From Gammaproteobacteria bacterium (lineage in GTDB: Bacteria; Pseudomonadota; Gammaproteobacteria; Burkholderiales; Rhodocyclaceae): DNA of 49,716 nt. Below, piece after piece: positions 27,137 to 38,018 of this stretch. Under the pieces are notes generated by a model. It was not told the DNA's origin, did no database searches, and was given only the letters and a program-made list of their open reading frames with translations. Both the position numbers and the translations under genes were made by a program. Numbering within the stretch: the stretch's first letter is position 1; the number at the start of each line of letters is the position of its first letter. The stretch covers positions 1-49,716 of the forward strand of contig JARFTX010000022.1 of assembly GCA_029289265.1 (NCBI GenBank), written 5' to 3'.

Positions 27137-27196
27137 TCTTTCAGCGGTAGGCCCGAAAGCGCGACCGGCGCGTGAAGTGGCCTGTAGGGGGGGTCG

Positions 27197-27688
27197 ATGC
27201 TGCACAGCCTCAGGGATTTGTTCAACGCCGTCACGGCGCCGCCGGCCGCCGAGTCGGAGCGCGAGCACGAGCACATGCTGCAGCTCGCCACCGCGGTGCT
27301 CCTGGTCGAGGTGATGCGCTCGGACCCCGAGATCGGTGCCGCCGAGCGCGACACGGTCGTCGCGGCGCTGCGGGAGAAGTTCGCACTCGGCGACGACGAG
27401 GTGGCGCGGCTGGTCGAGCTCGCCGAGCGCACGTCCGAGGACGCCAACGACTTCCACCGCTTCACCTCGCGCCTCAACAAGGGCTTCGATGTCGCGCAAC
27501 GGGTGCGCATCGTCGAGTACATGTGGCAGGTCGCCTACGCCGACGGGCAGCTCAGCGCTCACGAGAACCACCTGATGCGCAAGATCGCGGCCCTGCTCTA
27601 CGTCCCGCATGCCGACTACATCGCCGCCAAGATGCGGGCGCGCGAGCACAGTCGCAGAGCCGTGGGGGGTGGCACGGCGAGGGCTTGA
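27197..27688 (+). CDS. TerB-like protein
   Basis: A 163-residue, all-helical protein of the TerB/DjlA-type family. Key stretches are LQLATAVLLVEVMRSDPEIG, ERDTVVAALREKFALGDDEV and VEYMWQVAYADGQLSAHENH with LMRKIAALLYVPHADY. The two repeats of acidic residues (VMRSDPEIGAAE and AYADGQLSAHE) are the expected metal-binding positions. A strong AGGGGGG precedes the ATG. Family members are linked to tellurite resistance or stress, but single TerB proteins are mostly uncharacterised. It is followed by an HD-GYP gene 134 bp away. Confidence 0.8.
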   Translation: MLHSLRDLFNAVTAPPAAESEREHEHMLQLATAVLLVEVMRSDPEIGAAERDTVVAALREKFALGDDEVARLVELAERTSEDANDFHRFTSRLNKGFDVAQRVRIVEYMWQVAYADGQLSAHENHLMRKIAALLYVPHADYIAAKMRAREHSRRAVGGGTARA

Positions 27689-27822
27689 GCAGCGCGGCGG
27701 ACGGCGTGCAGCAGCTCCGGATTCGGACCGGGCGGTCGATTCGCGCTATTTGTGACGCATTCGGTGGCGAGGCGCGGGGCATTCCACCTACAATCCGTTG
27801 GTGCCCTGCTATCACGAAAGTC

Positions 27823-29010
27823 ATGGCGAAATCCTTCGTACCGGTCGACCGCGGCGACATCGAGCTCGGCGTGCCTCTGCCCTACTCGGTGTATGACCGA
27901 AGCGGCGTACTGCTGCTCAAGGCCGGATTCGCCGTCAACCTGCAGCGCCACCTCGACATCCTGCTCGGCAATGGTGCCTTCGTCGAACAGGACGAACTCG
28001 CTCGCGTGCGCGCCGCTGCGGCTGCCACCGCAGCGGGTATGCGGCCGAGCGGTTACGGCACGCTGCCGCGCACGAAGCTCGAGGAGCAGAACACCTACGA
28101 ACTCATCGAAATCGTCAAACTGCGTCTGCAGCGCCTTTTCCAGCACTACAAGCTCGGACAGGGCAAGGACGAGTTCCTGCCGCGCATCGAGGATCTCGGC
28201 ATCACGGTGCAGGAAGCCTGCACGCACGACACCGACGCCGTGCTCGCCTGCCTGCATCTCGACTACGAGATGCCCTACGAGGTCGTGCATCACCTGCAGG
28301 CCGCGATCCTGTGCGAGCTGATGGGCAAGAAGATCGGGGTCGGTGAGGATGCGCGCCTCACGCTGGTCAAGGCCGCGCTCACCCACGACATCGGACTGAT
28401 CGACCTCCAGGACACGCTCGACCGCCAGACCGCGCCGCTCACGCCGGGGCAGCGCGCGCGCATCGACGCCCATCCGCGCGACAGCGCCGACATCCTGCGG
28501 CGGCTCGGGGTCACCGACCCCGTCTGGCTCGACGCGGTGCTGCATCACCACGAGCGCATCGACGGCAGCGGCTACCCGGACGGGCTCGCCGACGAGGTGA
28601 TCCGGATGCCGGTGCGGGTGCTGGCGGTGGCCGACATCTATAGCGCGATGATTCGCGACCGGCCCTACCGCAAGGCGATGGTCTCCCGGGCGGCGATGCG
28701 AGAGCTCATGCTCGAGCAGGGCGACAAGGCCGATCAGCGCCTGATCCAGGTGATGATCAAGGAAGTCGGCGTGTTTCCGCCCGGCGCGATCGTGCGGCTT
28801 GCCAACGGCGAGATCGGTGTCGTGAAGGAGCGCCAGGAGAACAGCGCCTATCCCGTCGTCTATGCCTTCGTCAAACCGGGCGGGATGCCGATGCTCACGC
28901 CGGTGCGGCGCGAGACGGTGCGGGCCGAGTTCAATGTGTCCGGCATCGTGCCGTTTTCGCAGTACCGTAATTGCATCAGCCTGATCCGAGGGCTCTGGCG
29001 TGGCGACTGA
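27823..29010 (+). CDS. HD-GYP domain protein (putative c-di-GMP phosphodiesterase)
   Basis: A 395-residue protein. Residues about 10-60 resemble the N-terminal domain found in many cytoplasmic HD-GYP proteins; the HD-GYP domain spans about 130-325. The metal motif reads THDIGL at about 187-192 where active enzymes usually have HDIGK, and the second motif HHHERIDGSGYPDGL (about 241-255) is intact. A C-terminal part (about 325-390) includes GAIVRLANGEIGVV. The predicted role is hydrolysis of cyclic di-GMP; the changed Lys may reduce or alter activity. The ribosome site (GAAAG) is weak. The gene ends 13 bp before a hemerythrin gene, so the two are probably co-transcribed. Confidence 0.88.
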   Translation: MAKSFVPVDRGDIELGVPLPYSVYDRSGVLLLKAGFAVNLQRHLDILLGNGAFVEQDELARVRAAAAATAAGMRPSGYGTLPRTKLEEQNTYELIEIVKLRLQRLFQHYKLGQGKDEFLPRIEDLGITVQEACTHDTDAVLACLHLDYEMPYEVVHHLQAAILCELMGKKIGVGEDARLTLVKAALTHDIGLIDLQDTLDRQTAPLTPGQRARIDAHPRDSADILRRLGVTDPVWLDAVLHHHERIDGSGYPDGLADEVIRMPVRVLAVADIYSAMIRDRPYRKAMVSRAAMRELMLEQGDKADQRLIQVMIKEVGVFPPGAIVRLANGEIGVVKERQENSAYPVVYAFVKPGGMPMLTPVRRETVRAEFNVSGIVPFSQYRNCISLIRGLWRGD

Positions 29011-29023
29011 AGGAGAAGCTTGC

Positions 29024-29440
29024 GTGGATTCATTCACCTGGAAGCCGGAGTATTCGGTCGGCGACGCCGCGCTCGACGGTCAGCACCGCGGCCTGATCGG
29101 CATCATGAACCGCCTGCGCACGCTGCTGCAGTCGCCAGCGCTTGCTGAGGCGGGCGGCGAGGTCGAGGCGGTGTTCGATGACCTCGCCCGCTACATCGCC
29201 GAGCACTTCGCCTACGAGGAGTTGCGCATGGCCGATGCCGGCTATCCGCTCGAGCGGCTCGCCGAGCACCGGCACGAGCACGACGAACTGGTCCGCCACG
29301 TGCGGTCGTTTCACGCCGAGGTGGCCGAGGGCCGCTACGACGGACTCCAGGCGCTGCTGCCCTACCTGTACGGCGAGTGGCTGATCCATCACATCTGCAC
29401 GAGCGACATGGACTACCGGCCCTATCTCGGGGCGGATTGA
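29024..29440 (+). CDS. Bacteriohemerythrin (second copy)
   Basis: A 138-residue di-iron hemerythrin with DGQHRGLIGIMNRL, HFAYEELRMADAGYP, HRHEHDELVRHV and LIHHICTSDMDYRPYL. The GTG at 29024 is chosen because AAGGAGA lies 8-12 bp upstream; an ATG at 29000 inside the preceding gene has no ribosome site. It follows the HD-GYP gene directly, suggesting an O2-responsive protein expressed with a c-di-GMP enzyme. Like the copy at 9572-9997, it ends with the HHIC-x-[ST]-D motif and aromatic tail. Confidence 0.92.
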   Translation: MDSFTWKPEYSVGDAALDGQHRGLIGIMNRLRTLLQSPALAEAGGEVEAVFDDLARYIAEHFAYEELRMADAGYPLERLAEHRHEHDELVRHVRSFHAEVAEGRYDGLQALLPYLYGEWLIHHICTSDMDYRPYLGAD

Positions 29441-29499
29441 GGCGGTGGTTCACGAAGGCGTAGCTCGAACTCCTCGCCGGCGTTGGCAACATCCTTCCC

Positions 29500-30756
29500 G
29501 TGACTGAGGACAAAGCCGCCTCTGCGGCCCCGGACTCACCCGAGCCGAGACGCTGGCTCAATCGCACCGTCGCCGGCGCAGGCCTCACCAGCGCGCTGGG
29601 CGATTTCTGCTACGAGACGACGACCGTGCTCTTGCCCGGCTTTCTCGCCGTGCTGGGTATTCCTGCCGCGGTGCTGGGCCTGATCGAAGGCATTGCCGAT
29701 GCGATTGCCGCCTACACCAAGATGGTCTCGGGCTACATCGCCGACAAGCTGGGACACCGCAAGCTGCTGGTCTTGTTCGGCTATGGGCTTACGCCGCTCG
29801 GGCAGGTGCTGATCGCGCTGGCTGCGAGCTGGCCGCTGATCCTGCTCGGGCGCATGGTGTCGTGGTTCGGCAAGGGGCTGCGTGGCCCCCTGCGCGACGC
29901 CATCGTGGCTCAGGCGGTATCGCCCGAGACGCGCGGTCGCGCCTTCGGCTTCCACCGCGCGACCGACACCGTCGGCGCCGTGCTCGGCCCGCTGCTCGGC
30001 GTGGCCCTGCTGGGCTGGGCGCAGGGGCTGCACTGGCAGGATGAGAGCGGGCCGTTCCGGCTGGTGCTGTGGCTGTCGGTGATTCCCGGCATGCTGGCGG
30101 TGCTGGCCTTCCTGACCCTGGTGGCGGACCCGGGGCACTCCCCGAACCCGGCGCTGCGCTTCTTGAGCACACTGCGCGGCCTGCCCTTGCGCTTCAAGCG
30201 CTATCTCGGCGCGGTCGGCGTCTTCGGCATCGGCGACTTTTCGCACACCCTGCTGATCCTGGCCGCCACCACGCTGCTCGCGCCTTCGCTGGGCGTGATC
30301 CAGGCGGCGCAGGTCGCGGGCCTGCTCTACGTGGGGCGCAATGTGGTGCAGGTGGCCGTGTCCTACCCCGTGGGGGTGGCAGCGGATCGCCTCGGACACC
30401 TGCCGGTGCTGGTCGCAGGCTACGTGCTGGGCGCGCTCACCGCGGCGTTGACCGCGCTGGCGTTCTGGATGGAGATCGACAGCATCTCCGTGCTGGCCGG
30501 CATTTTCTTCATCGCCGGTCTGTATGTCGCGGTCCAGGAGACGCTCGAATCCACCGCCACGGCGGAGATGGTCGAGCCGGGCACGCTGGCGACGAGCTAC
30601 GGCGCGCTGGGCACCGTGAACGGCACTGCCAAGTTCGTCTCCAGCGCCACGGTGGGCGTGATTTGGACGGCCGTCTCGCCGGTGCTGGGTTTTGCCCTGG
30701 CGGCACTGTTGATGGCGGCCGGCACGCTGGCCTTGCTGCGCGTCCAGGGGCGCTGA
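29500..30756 (+). CDS. MFS transporter
   Basis: A 418-residue membrane protein with about 10-12 hydrophobic helices. It carries the MFS loop motif YIADKLGHRKLLVLFGYGLTP after helix 2 and a second-half counterpart GVAADRLGHLPVLVAG. GRMVSWFGKGLRGPLRDAI is typical of a conserved subgroup of unknown substrate. The start is a GTG without a clear ribosome site. The hydrophilic N-terminus (MTEDKAASAAPDSPEPRR) is cytoplasmic. The substrate cannot be inferred from neighbours. Confidence 0.85.
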   Translation: MTEDKAASAAPDSPEPRRWLNRTVAGAGLTSALGDFCYETTTVLLPGFLAVLGIPAAVLGLIEGIADAIAAYTKMVSGYIADKLGHRKLLVLFGYGLTPLGQVLIALAASWPLILLGRMVSWFGKGLRGPLRDAIVAQAVSPETRGRAFGFHRATDTVGAVLGPLLGVALLGWAQGLHWQDESGPFRLVLWLSVIPGMLAVLAFLTLVADPGHSPNPALRFLSTLRGLPLRFKRYLGAVGVFGIGDFSHTLLILAATTLLAPSLGVIQAAQVAGLLYVGRNVVQVAVSYPVGVAADRLGHLPVLVAGYVLGALTAALTALAFWMEIDSISVLAGIFFIAGLYVAVQETLESTATAEMVEPGTLATSYGALGTVNGTAKFVSSATVGVIWTAVSPVLGFALAALLMAAGTLALLRVQGR

Positions 30757-30787
30757 GCGCGCGGCTGGAGGCGTTTTCCGACCGGCG

Positions 30788-31015
30788 TCAGTCCGCCGCC
30801 CGCCGCTCGCTCGCCAGGCGCTCGCGCAGCCAGTCCGCATCGCGCCGGGCGGTTGACGCCTCTCGGAGTTCGCCGACGCCGCGCAGCAACATCACGCCGT
30901 AGGCGCACACCACGAAGATCGCCGGCACCGAGGTCCGGCCGTCGCCGCTGGTGAACATGCTGGAGATTTCCCCGAACAGGCCGGTCACGATCATCCAGAT
31001 GAAGAACATGATCAT
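30788..31015 (-). CDS. Small membrane protein of unknown function
   Basis: A 75-residue protein with hydrophobic segments at about 2-16 and 30-46 (SVPAIFVVCAYGVMLLRGVG) and a charged C-terminal tail rich in Arg, Glu and Ala. It is convergent with the MFS gene and lies 44 bp downstream of the YaiI-family gene on the same strand. The family is not recognised. Confidence 0.5.
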   Translation of the reverse strand: MIMFFIWMIVTGLFGEISSMFTSGDGRTSVPAIFVVCAYGVMLLRGVGELREASTARRDADWLRERLASERRAAD

Positions 31016-31059
31016 CGCAACTGCGGCCGTGGTCGAACTGCACCGGCATCTCGTTTCCC

Positions 31060-31497
31060 CTACCGCAGCAGCCGATCGAGCCGATTCGCGAAGGCTTGCC
31101 GATCCGCGGCCCCGAAGGCCGCGGGGCCGCCGGTGTCGACACCGGTGCTGCGCAAGGTGTCCATGAAGTTACGCAGGTCGAGCAGTTCGCGGATGTTCTC
31201 CTTGCCGTAGAGCTCGCCTCGGGGTGAGAGCGCGTGGGCGTCGCGTGCGACGACTTCGGCGGCGAGCGGGATGTCCGCGGTGACGACCAGGTCGCCGGGC
31301 TGCACGCGCTCGGCGATGTACTTGTCGGCCTCGTCGAAGCCTCCCGGCACCTGGATCATGCGGATCAGGGGCGACGCGGGCACGCGCAGATACTGGTTCG
31401 CGACCAGCGTCAGCGGACGCCGGGTGCGCTCCGCGGCGCGGAACAGGATGTCCTTGACGACGCCGGGGCAGGCGTCAGCGTCGACCCAGATGTGCAT
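31060..31497 (-). CDS. YaiI/YqxD family (UPF0178) protein
   Basis: A 145-residue protein with the family features [50 protein letters not shown] and the C-terminal LDRLLR. The PIN-like fold with acidic residues suggests a nuclease-type active site, but the family has no established function. Length is normal. It is located beyond the 3' end of gyrB on the same strand. Confidence 0.9.
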   Translation of the reverse strand: MHIWVDADACPGVVKDILFRAAERTRRPLTLVANQYLRVPASPLIRMIQVPGGFDEADKYIAERVQPGDLVVTADIPLAAEVVARDAHALSPRGELYGKENIRELLDLRNFMDTLRSTGVDTGGPAAFGAADRQAFANRLDRLLR

Positions 31498-31709
31498 GGC
31501 GCGTGCTTTTCTCGAGCAAGGTGGACATCGTGCGACGGAATCCCCATGCCTCGCTCACACCAGACAGGATCATTGACGCCAGGCATGCGAGCGAATAGCG
31601 CCTGCAAGCTCAAATGCCATGAGATCGGGCCAAGGCGCCACCGGAAGGAAGCTAACCACCGATACGCCCTTCGGTGAGTGACGGAAGAGATCCGGCGAGC
31701 GCACTGCAA
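31498..31709 (-). other. Spacer after gyrB with weak hairpin
   Basis: There is no gene in these 212 bp between gyrB and the YaiI-family gene. A short hairpin CACCGA / TCGGTG with an 8-nt loop lies about 35-55 bp beyond the gyrB stop and could be its terminator. No DnaA boxes were seen. Confidence 0.35.
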
Positions 31710-34229
<2,520 letters not shown>

Positions 34230-34260
34230 TCAATCCCTTGATCGGAAAGGATTCAGGCGA

Positions 34261-34276
34261 CGGGGCGCCGGCCCCG
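34261..34276 (-). terminator. Hairpin between dnaN and gyrB
   Basis: Arms CGGGGC and GCCCCG with a 4-nt loop lie about 65 bp beyond the dnaN stop. Without a T run it may only attenuate transcription into gyrB. Confidence 0.3.
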
Positions 34277-34341
34277 CCGAAGAGTCGGGACGGATCTCGC
34301 CGCCCCGGGGCTCGCTGCAGCGGACGCAGCGGCCGTCGCGC

Positions 34342-35448
34342 CTAGATCCGCATCGGCATCACGACGTACTTGAAGCGCTCGTCGCCGGGGAGCGTCAGCA
34401 GCGCACTGGAGTTGCCGTCGTTGAAGCGCCACTCGATCGCGTCGCCCTGGACGTTGTTGAGCACATCGAGGAGGTAGGTGACGTTGAAGCCGATGTCGAG
34501 GGCGTCGCCCGCGTAGTCGACCTCGAGCTCCTCCTGGGCTTCTTCCTGCTCGCTGTTGGCGCTCACCACCTTGAGGCGGCCGTCGTCGAGCACCAGGCGC
34601 ACGCCGCGGAACTTCTCGTTGGTGAGGATGGCGACGCGCTGGAGCGCGGCGAGCAGCGGCGCGCGCTCGAAGGTGATCATCTTCGGGTGGTTGTGCGGGA
34701 TCACGCGCTCGTAGTCGGGGAACTTGCCGTCGATGAGCTTTGAGATCAACTCGATCGGGCCGAAGCGGAACACCGCCTGGTTGCCTGCGAGCACGACCTC
34801 GAGGGCGTCGTCGGCATCGGCGAGCTGGCGTGCGAGCTCGAGCACGGTCTTGCGCGGCAGGATGACCTCGGTTCGCGGCACCTCGGCCTCGAGCGGGCTC
34901 GCCGCGTAGGCGAGGCGGTGGCCGTCGGTGGCGACCATGCGCAGCTCGTCGCCGGCGGCGATCAGCAGCAGGCCGTTGAGGTAGTAGCGGATGTCCTGCT
35001 GCGCCATCGCATAGGCGACCTGGGCGAGCTGGCGCTTGAAGGCCTTCTGGCTCACCGTGAAGCGCACGCCCTCGCCTTCGGGCGGGTTGATGCGCGGATA
35101 GTCGGCGGCCGGCAGGGTCTGCAGTGCGAAGCGGCTGCGGCCGGCTTTGACGGTGAGGCGCTTGTCGTCGAGGTTGAGCGTGACCTCGGCGCCGTCGGGC
35201 AGCGCACGCAGGATGTCCTGGAGCTTGCGCGCGCCCACGGTGAGGGTGGCGTCCTCGCCGCCGAGGTTCCCCGCGGTCGTGGTCCGGACCTGAATCTCGA
35301 TGTCGGTGGCGAGCAGCGTCAGGTGCTCGCCCTGCTTCTCGATCAGCACGTTGGACAGGATCGGCAGGGTGTGGCGCTTTTCGACAATGCCGGCGACGGC
35401 ATGCAGGGGGCCGAGCAGCGCGTCGCGCGAGGTGGTGAGCAGGTGCAT
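34342..35448 (-). CDS. dnaN: DNA polymerase III sliding clamp (beta)
   Basis: A 368-residue clamp with the three repeated domains. Recognisable parts are RHTLPILSNVLIE, LPAADYPRINPP, ATDGHRLAYA and the C-terminal YVVMPMRI. It tethers the polymerase to DNA. It follows dnaA by 83 bp and precedes gyrB by 148 bp, the conserved origin-proximal order. Confidence 0.97.
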   Translation of the reverse strand: MHLLTTSRDALLGPLHAVAGIVEKRHTLPILSNVLIEKQGEHLTLLATDIEIQVRTTTAGNLGGEDATLTVGARKLQDILRALPDGAEVTLNLDDKRLTVKAGRSRFALQTLPAADYPRINPPEGEGVRFTVSQKAFKRQLAQVAYAMAQQDIRYYLNGLLLIAAGDELRMVATDGHRLAYAASPLEAEVPRTEVILPRKTVLELARQLADADDALEVVLAGNQAVFRFGPIELISKLIDGKFPDYERVIPHNHPKMITFERAPLLAALQRVAILTNEKFRGVRLVLDDGRLKVVSANSEQEEAQEELEVDYAGDALDIGFNVTYLLDVLNNVQGDAIEWRFNDGNSSALLTLPGDERFKYVVMPMRI

Positions 35449-35531
35449 GGCGTGTTTGTTGTTCCGTCTCGTGTGTTCTCGGGTGGGTCGGGTGCCGGTT
35501 TGAGTCTCCGGCCTGCGTCAGCGTCCGGCGT

Positions 35532-36980
35532 TCATCCGCGCAGCACCTGGGTGAGCACGTGCACGTCGTGATTGAGCTGGTGATCGGCGAGGCGCAGTTC
35601 CGCAATCGTACGACATGCGTGCAGCACGGTGGTATGGTCGCGCCCGCCGAAGGCTTCGCCGATCGCCGGCAGCGACATCGGCGTGAGGTCCTTGGCGAGC
35701 GCCATCGCGACCTGGCGCGGGCGGGCGATGATGCGGGTGCGCTTCTTCGAATGCATGTCGGCGACCTTGATCTTGTAGTAGTCGGCGACGGTCTTCTGGA
35801 TGTGCTCGATGGTCAGTTGCCGGTTGTGGGCGTTCAGCAGATCCTTGAGCGCTTCCTTCGCGACCTCGAGCGAAATGCCGCGGCCGTGGAAGCGGGCGAA
35901 GGCGACGACCTTGTTGAGCGCGCCCTCGAGCTCGCGCACATTCGAGCGCAAGTTCTTGGCGATCAGGAAGGCGACGTCGTCATTGAGGTCGACCGCGAGG
36001 AGCTCCGCCTTCTTCTTGAGGATGGCAACCCGCATCTCGAGCTCGGGCGGCTCGATCTGCACGGTGAGGCCCCAGTCGAAGCGCGAGATCAGCCGGTCCT
36101 CCAGCCCCTGGATGTCCTTGGGGTAGGTGTCGCAGGTGATGACGATCTGCTTGCGCGCTTCGGTGAGCGCGTTGAATGCGTGGAAGAACTCTTCCTGGGT
36201 GCGGTTCTTGTTGTTGAAGAACTGGATGTCGTCGATCAGCAGCAGGTCGAGCGAGCGGTAGTAGCGTTTGAAGGCGTCGAAGCTCTTCTGCTGGTAGGCG
36301 CGCACCACGTCGGCGTAGTAGTCCTCGACATGCACGTAGCGGATCACCGCGCGCGGGTTGTGCTGAAACACCGCGTTGCCGATCGCATGCACGAGGTGGG
36401 TCTTGCCCAGGCCGACGCCGCCGTAGATGAACAGCGGGTTGTACGAGGTGCCGGGATTGAGCGCCACCTGCATCGCGGCGGCGCGGGCGAGGTCGTTGGC
36501 GCGGCCCGTCACCAGCGTGTCGAAGGTGAAATCGGCGTTGAGGCGCGTCTTCTCGTAGGCGGTGTCGCTCGCCGTGGCTTGCGGCTCGATGGTCACGAGC
36601 GGCGGGCGCAGGGGGGCGACCGCTGCCGGCTCTTCCGGCCGTGCCGGTGTCGCCGCCGGCGCCGCCGCGGGGGCGGGCGCGGGCAGCGAGGGCGCGGGAG
36701 CTGGCTGCACACTCGCTGTGGCGCCGCCGGTCGGCAGTGCGAGTTCGAGCGCCACCGGCGCGCCGGCAAACTCTTCGCCCAGTTCGCCGATGCGGCGCAG
36801 GTAGCGCTCGCGCACCCACTGCAGGACGAAGCGGTTGGGCGCGAGCAGGCGCAGGCAGGCCTGGCCGTTGGCCGGCGCGGGGTGATCGGCCTGGAGGGCC
36901 TTGATCCAGGTATTGAACTGCTGGGCGGGCAGTTCGGTTTGCAGGCGCGACAGGCAGAAGGACCAGAGATCTTGAGTCAC
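35532..36980 (-). CDS. dnaA: Chromosomal replication initiator DnaA
   Basis: A 482-residue AAA+ initiator. Domain I begins [20 protein letters not shown]; domain II is an Ala/Pro-rich linker (about 95-145). Domain III carries Walker [16 protein letters not shown] and Walker [11 protein letters not shown]. Domain IV has the DnaA signature [15 protein letters not shown] for DnaA-box binding. The start is taken as the GTG at 36980, which matches the family N-terminus, although no good ribosome site is visible; the frame is open further upstream without family similarity. It diverges from rpmH across a region holding a DnaA box. Confidence 0.96.
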   Translation of the reverse strand: MTQDLWSFCLSRLQTELPAQQFNTWIKALQADHPAPANGQACLRLLAPNRFVLQWVRERYLRRIGELGEEFAGAPVALELALPTGGATASVQPAPAPSLPAPAPAAAPAATPARPEEPAAVAPLRPPLVTIEPQATASDTAYEKTRLNADFTFDTLVTGRANDLARAAAMQVALNPGTSYNPLFIYGGVGLGKTHLVHAIGNAVFQHNPRAVIRYVHVEDYYADVVRAYQQKSFDAFKRYYRSLDLLLIDDIQFFNNKNRTQEEFFHAFNALTEARKQIVITCDTYPKDIQGLEDRLISRFDWGLTVQIEPPELEMRVAILKKKAELLAVDLNDDVAFLIAKNLRSNVRELEGALNKVVAFARFHGRGISLEVAKEALKDLLNAHNRQLTIEHIQKTVADYYKIKVADMHSKKRTRIIARPRQVAMALAKDLTPMSLPAIGEAFGGRDHTTVLHACRTIAELRLADHQLNHDVHVLTQVLRG

Positions 36981-37198
36981 GAGTCGACCGTTGTGTGCGT
37001 GCTGCAAGGCGGTTCGTCTAGGCAACAGCGATGAACGACAATGCGTCGGCGCAATCGAGCGGAGGCGATCGCCGCGACGCGATGGGTGATTCGACCGGAT
37101 GCCCGGGGCGGCGGGACGTGCCGTACGCAAGCTCGATGCTTTGCGACGCGTCGCCGGCCGGGAGTTCGAGCGTTGGATTGTACCCCCACGAGGCCGAC

Positions 37199-37207
37199 TT
37201 ATCCACA
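37199..37207 (+). promoter_or_regulatory. DnaA box TTATCCACA
   Basis: An exact match to the consensus DnaA box, about 220 bp upstream of the dnaA start and 20 bp upstream of the rpmH -35. It begins in the left arm of a dyad, GCCGACTT (37193-37200) / AAGTCGGC (37220-37227). DnaA binding here would be expected to control dnaA and/or rpmH. Confidence 0.8.
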
Positions 37208-37227
37208 GCCTCGGGCAAAAAGTCGGC

Positions 37228-37256
37228 TTGACAAACATGGCGTTATGGCATTAAAT
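37228..37256 (+). promoter_or_regulatory. Sigma70 promoter of rpmH operon
   Basis: The -35 TTGACA (37228-37233) is an exact consensus match, followed by a 17-bp spacer and -10 TTAAAT (37251-37256). The -10 lies about 32 bp upstream of the rpmH ATG, leaving a short leader. This is one of the clearest promoters in the window. Confidence 0.8.
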
Positions 37257-37288
37257 GCGTCGTTTGACCTAAGCACTGGCAGAACACC

Positions 37289-37423
37289 ATGAAACGCACT
37301 TATCAGCCTTCCGTCGTACGCCGCAAGCGCACCCATGGCTTCCTGGTTCGCATGAAGACGCGTGGCGGCCGCGCCGTGATCCGCAACCGTCGGGCCAAGG
37401 GCCGGCATCGTCTCGCCGTCTGA
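37289..37423 (+). CDS. rpmH: Ribosomal protein L34
   Basis: A 44-residue basic protein of the large ribosomal subunit, [19 protein letters not shown] onward, ending [10 protein letters not shown]. Length and sequence are those of bacterial L34. It is first in the rpmH-rnpA-yidD-yidC-mnmE block and diverges from dnaA. Confidence 0.97.
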   Translation: MKRTYQPSVVRRKRTHGFLVRMKTRGGRAVIRNRRAKGRHRLAV

Positions 37424-37424
37424 G

Positions 37425-37784
37425 GTGACGCAGCGCCCGGGCGTCGACGAGCGGTTTCGAGGCGCCTACAGATTACGAAAAACGGATGAGTACTCATCCG
37501 TTTTTGCTTTTCGCAGGGTGTACAGGGGGCGTTTCTTCATGCTTCACTGTCGTCCCAATGCGTTGTCGACGGCCCGAGTCGGAATCGTCGTGGCCAAGCG
37601 GCTGGCGAGGCGTGCTCATGTGCGCAACCTGGTCAAGCGCATCGTCCGGGAGCTGTTCCGCAGGAACCGGACGCGCCTTCCGTCACTCGATCTGATCTTC
37701 AGGCTCAGCGCGCCCGTCGAGGGTGCGACGCGGGCGACGATCAATGCCGACGTGGCGCATTTGCTGGAGCGCTTGCAACGATGA
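37425..37784 (+). CDS. rnpA: Ribonuclease P protein component
   Basis: A 119-residue basic protein that assists RNase P RNA in maturing tRNA 5' ends. The family pieces are [39 protein letters not shown] and [14 protein letters not shown]. The GTG start lies 1 bp after the rpmH stop, so translation is probably coupled. The region encoding residues about 18-27 is a perfect 28-bp palindrome (annotated separately) that may lower transcription beyond rpmH. The stop overlaps the yidD start. Confidence 0.95.
   Translation: MTQRPGVDERFRGAYRLRKTDEYSSVFAFRRVYRGRFFMLHCRPNALSTARVGIVVAKRLARRAHVRNLVKRIVRELFRRNRTRLPSLDLIFRLSAPVEGATRATINADVAHLLERLQR
37478..37505. terminator. 28-bp perfect palindrome inside rnpA (internal terminator/attenuator candidate)
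   Basis: Five A, then CGGATGAGT meeting its exact complement ACTCATCCG, then five T. This gives a 9-bp GC-containing stem (loop bases included) followed by a T run on both strands. It has the form of an intrinsic bidirectional terminator and starts 54 bp after the rpmH stop, within the rnpA coding sequence. It would let most transcripts end after rpmH and a minority continue into rnpA. Confidence 0.6.
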
Positions 37785-38014
37785 TGAGCAGAGTGATTCT
37801 CGGGGCGATCGGCGCGTACCGCTACGCGATCAGCCCCCTGCTCGGGCGCAACTGCCGCTTCTATCCGTCCTGCTCCGAATACGCGATGGAGGCGGTGCGC
37901 CGCCACGGCGCGCTGCGTGGCAGCTGGCTCGCGCTGCGGCGCGTCGGCTGCTGCCATCCTTTCCATCCCGGCGGGTATGATCCCGTTCCCGAACCCTTCA
38001 AAGGCAAGAAATAG
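37781..38014 (+). CDS. yidD: Membrane protein insertion efficiency factor YidD
   Basis: A 77-residue protein with the family core [31 protein letters not shown] and [15 protein letters not shown]. The three conserved Cys (two in CRFYPSC, one or more in GCC) are present. It lies between rnpA (ATGATGA overlap) and yidC, its functional partner. Confidence 0.96.
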   Translation: MMSRVILGAIGAYRYAISPLLGRNCRFYPSCSEYAMEAVRRHGALRGSWLALRRVGCCHPFHPGGYDPVPEPFKGKK

Positions 38015-38018
38015 TCCG

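Larger units (their letters stand above)
36981..37288. promoter_or_regulatory. dnaA-rpmH intergenic control region
   Basis: These 308 bp between divergent dnaA and rpmH contain one perfect DnaA box (37199-37207), an inverted repeat around it and a good sigma70 promoter for rpmH. Only one box is visible and there is no clear AT-rich unwinding segment with box clusters, so this looks like an autoregulatory promoter region rather than a complete oriC. Confidence 0.6.

Noticed and set aside
36981-37288. Complete oriC
   Set aside because: Only one DnaA box and no box cluster or clear AT-rich unwinding element; kept as a control region only.
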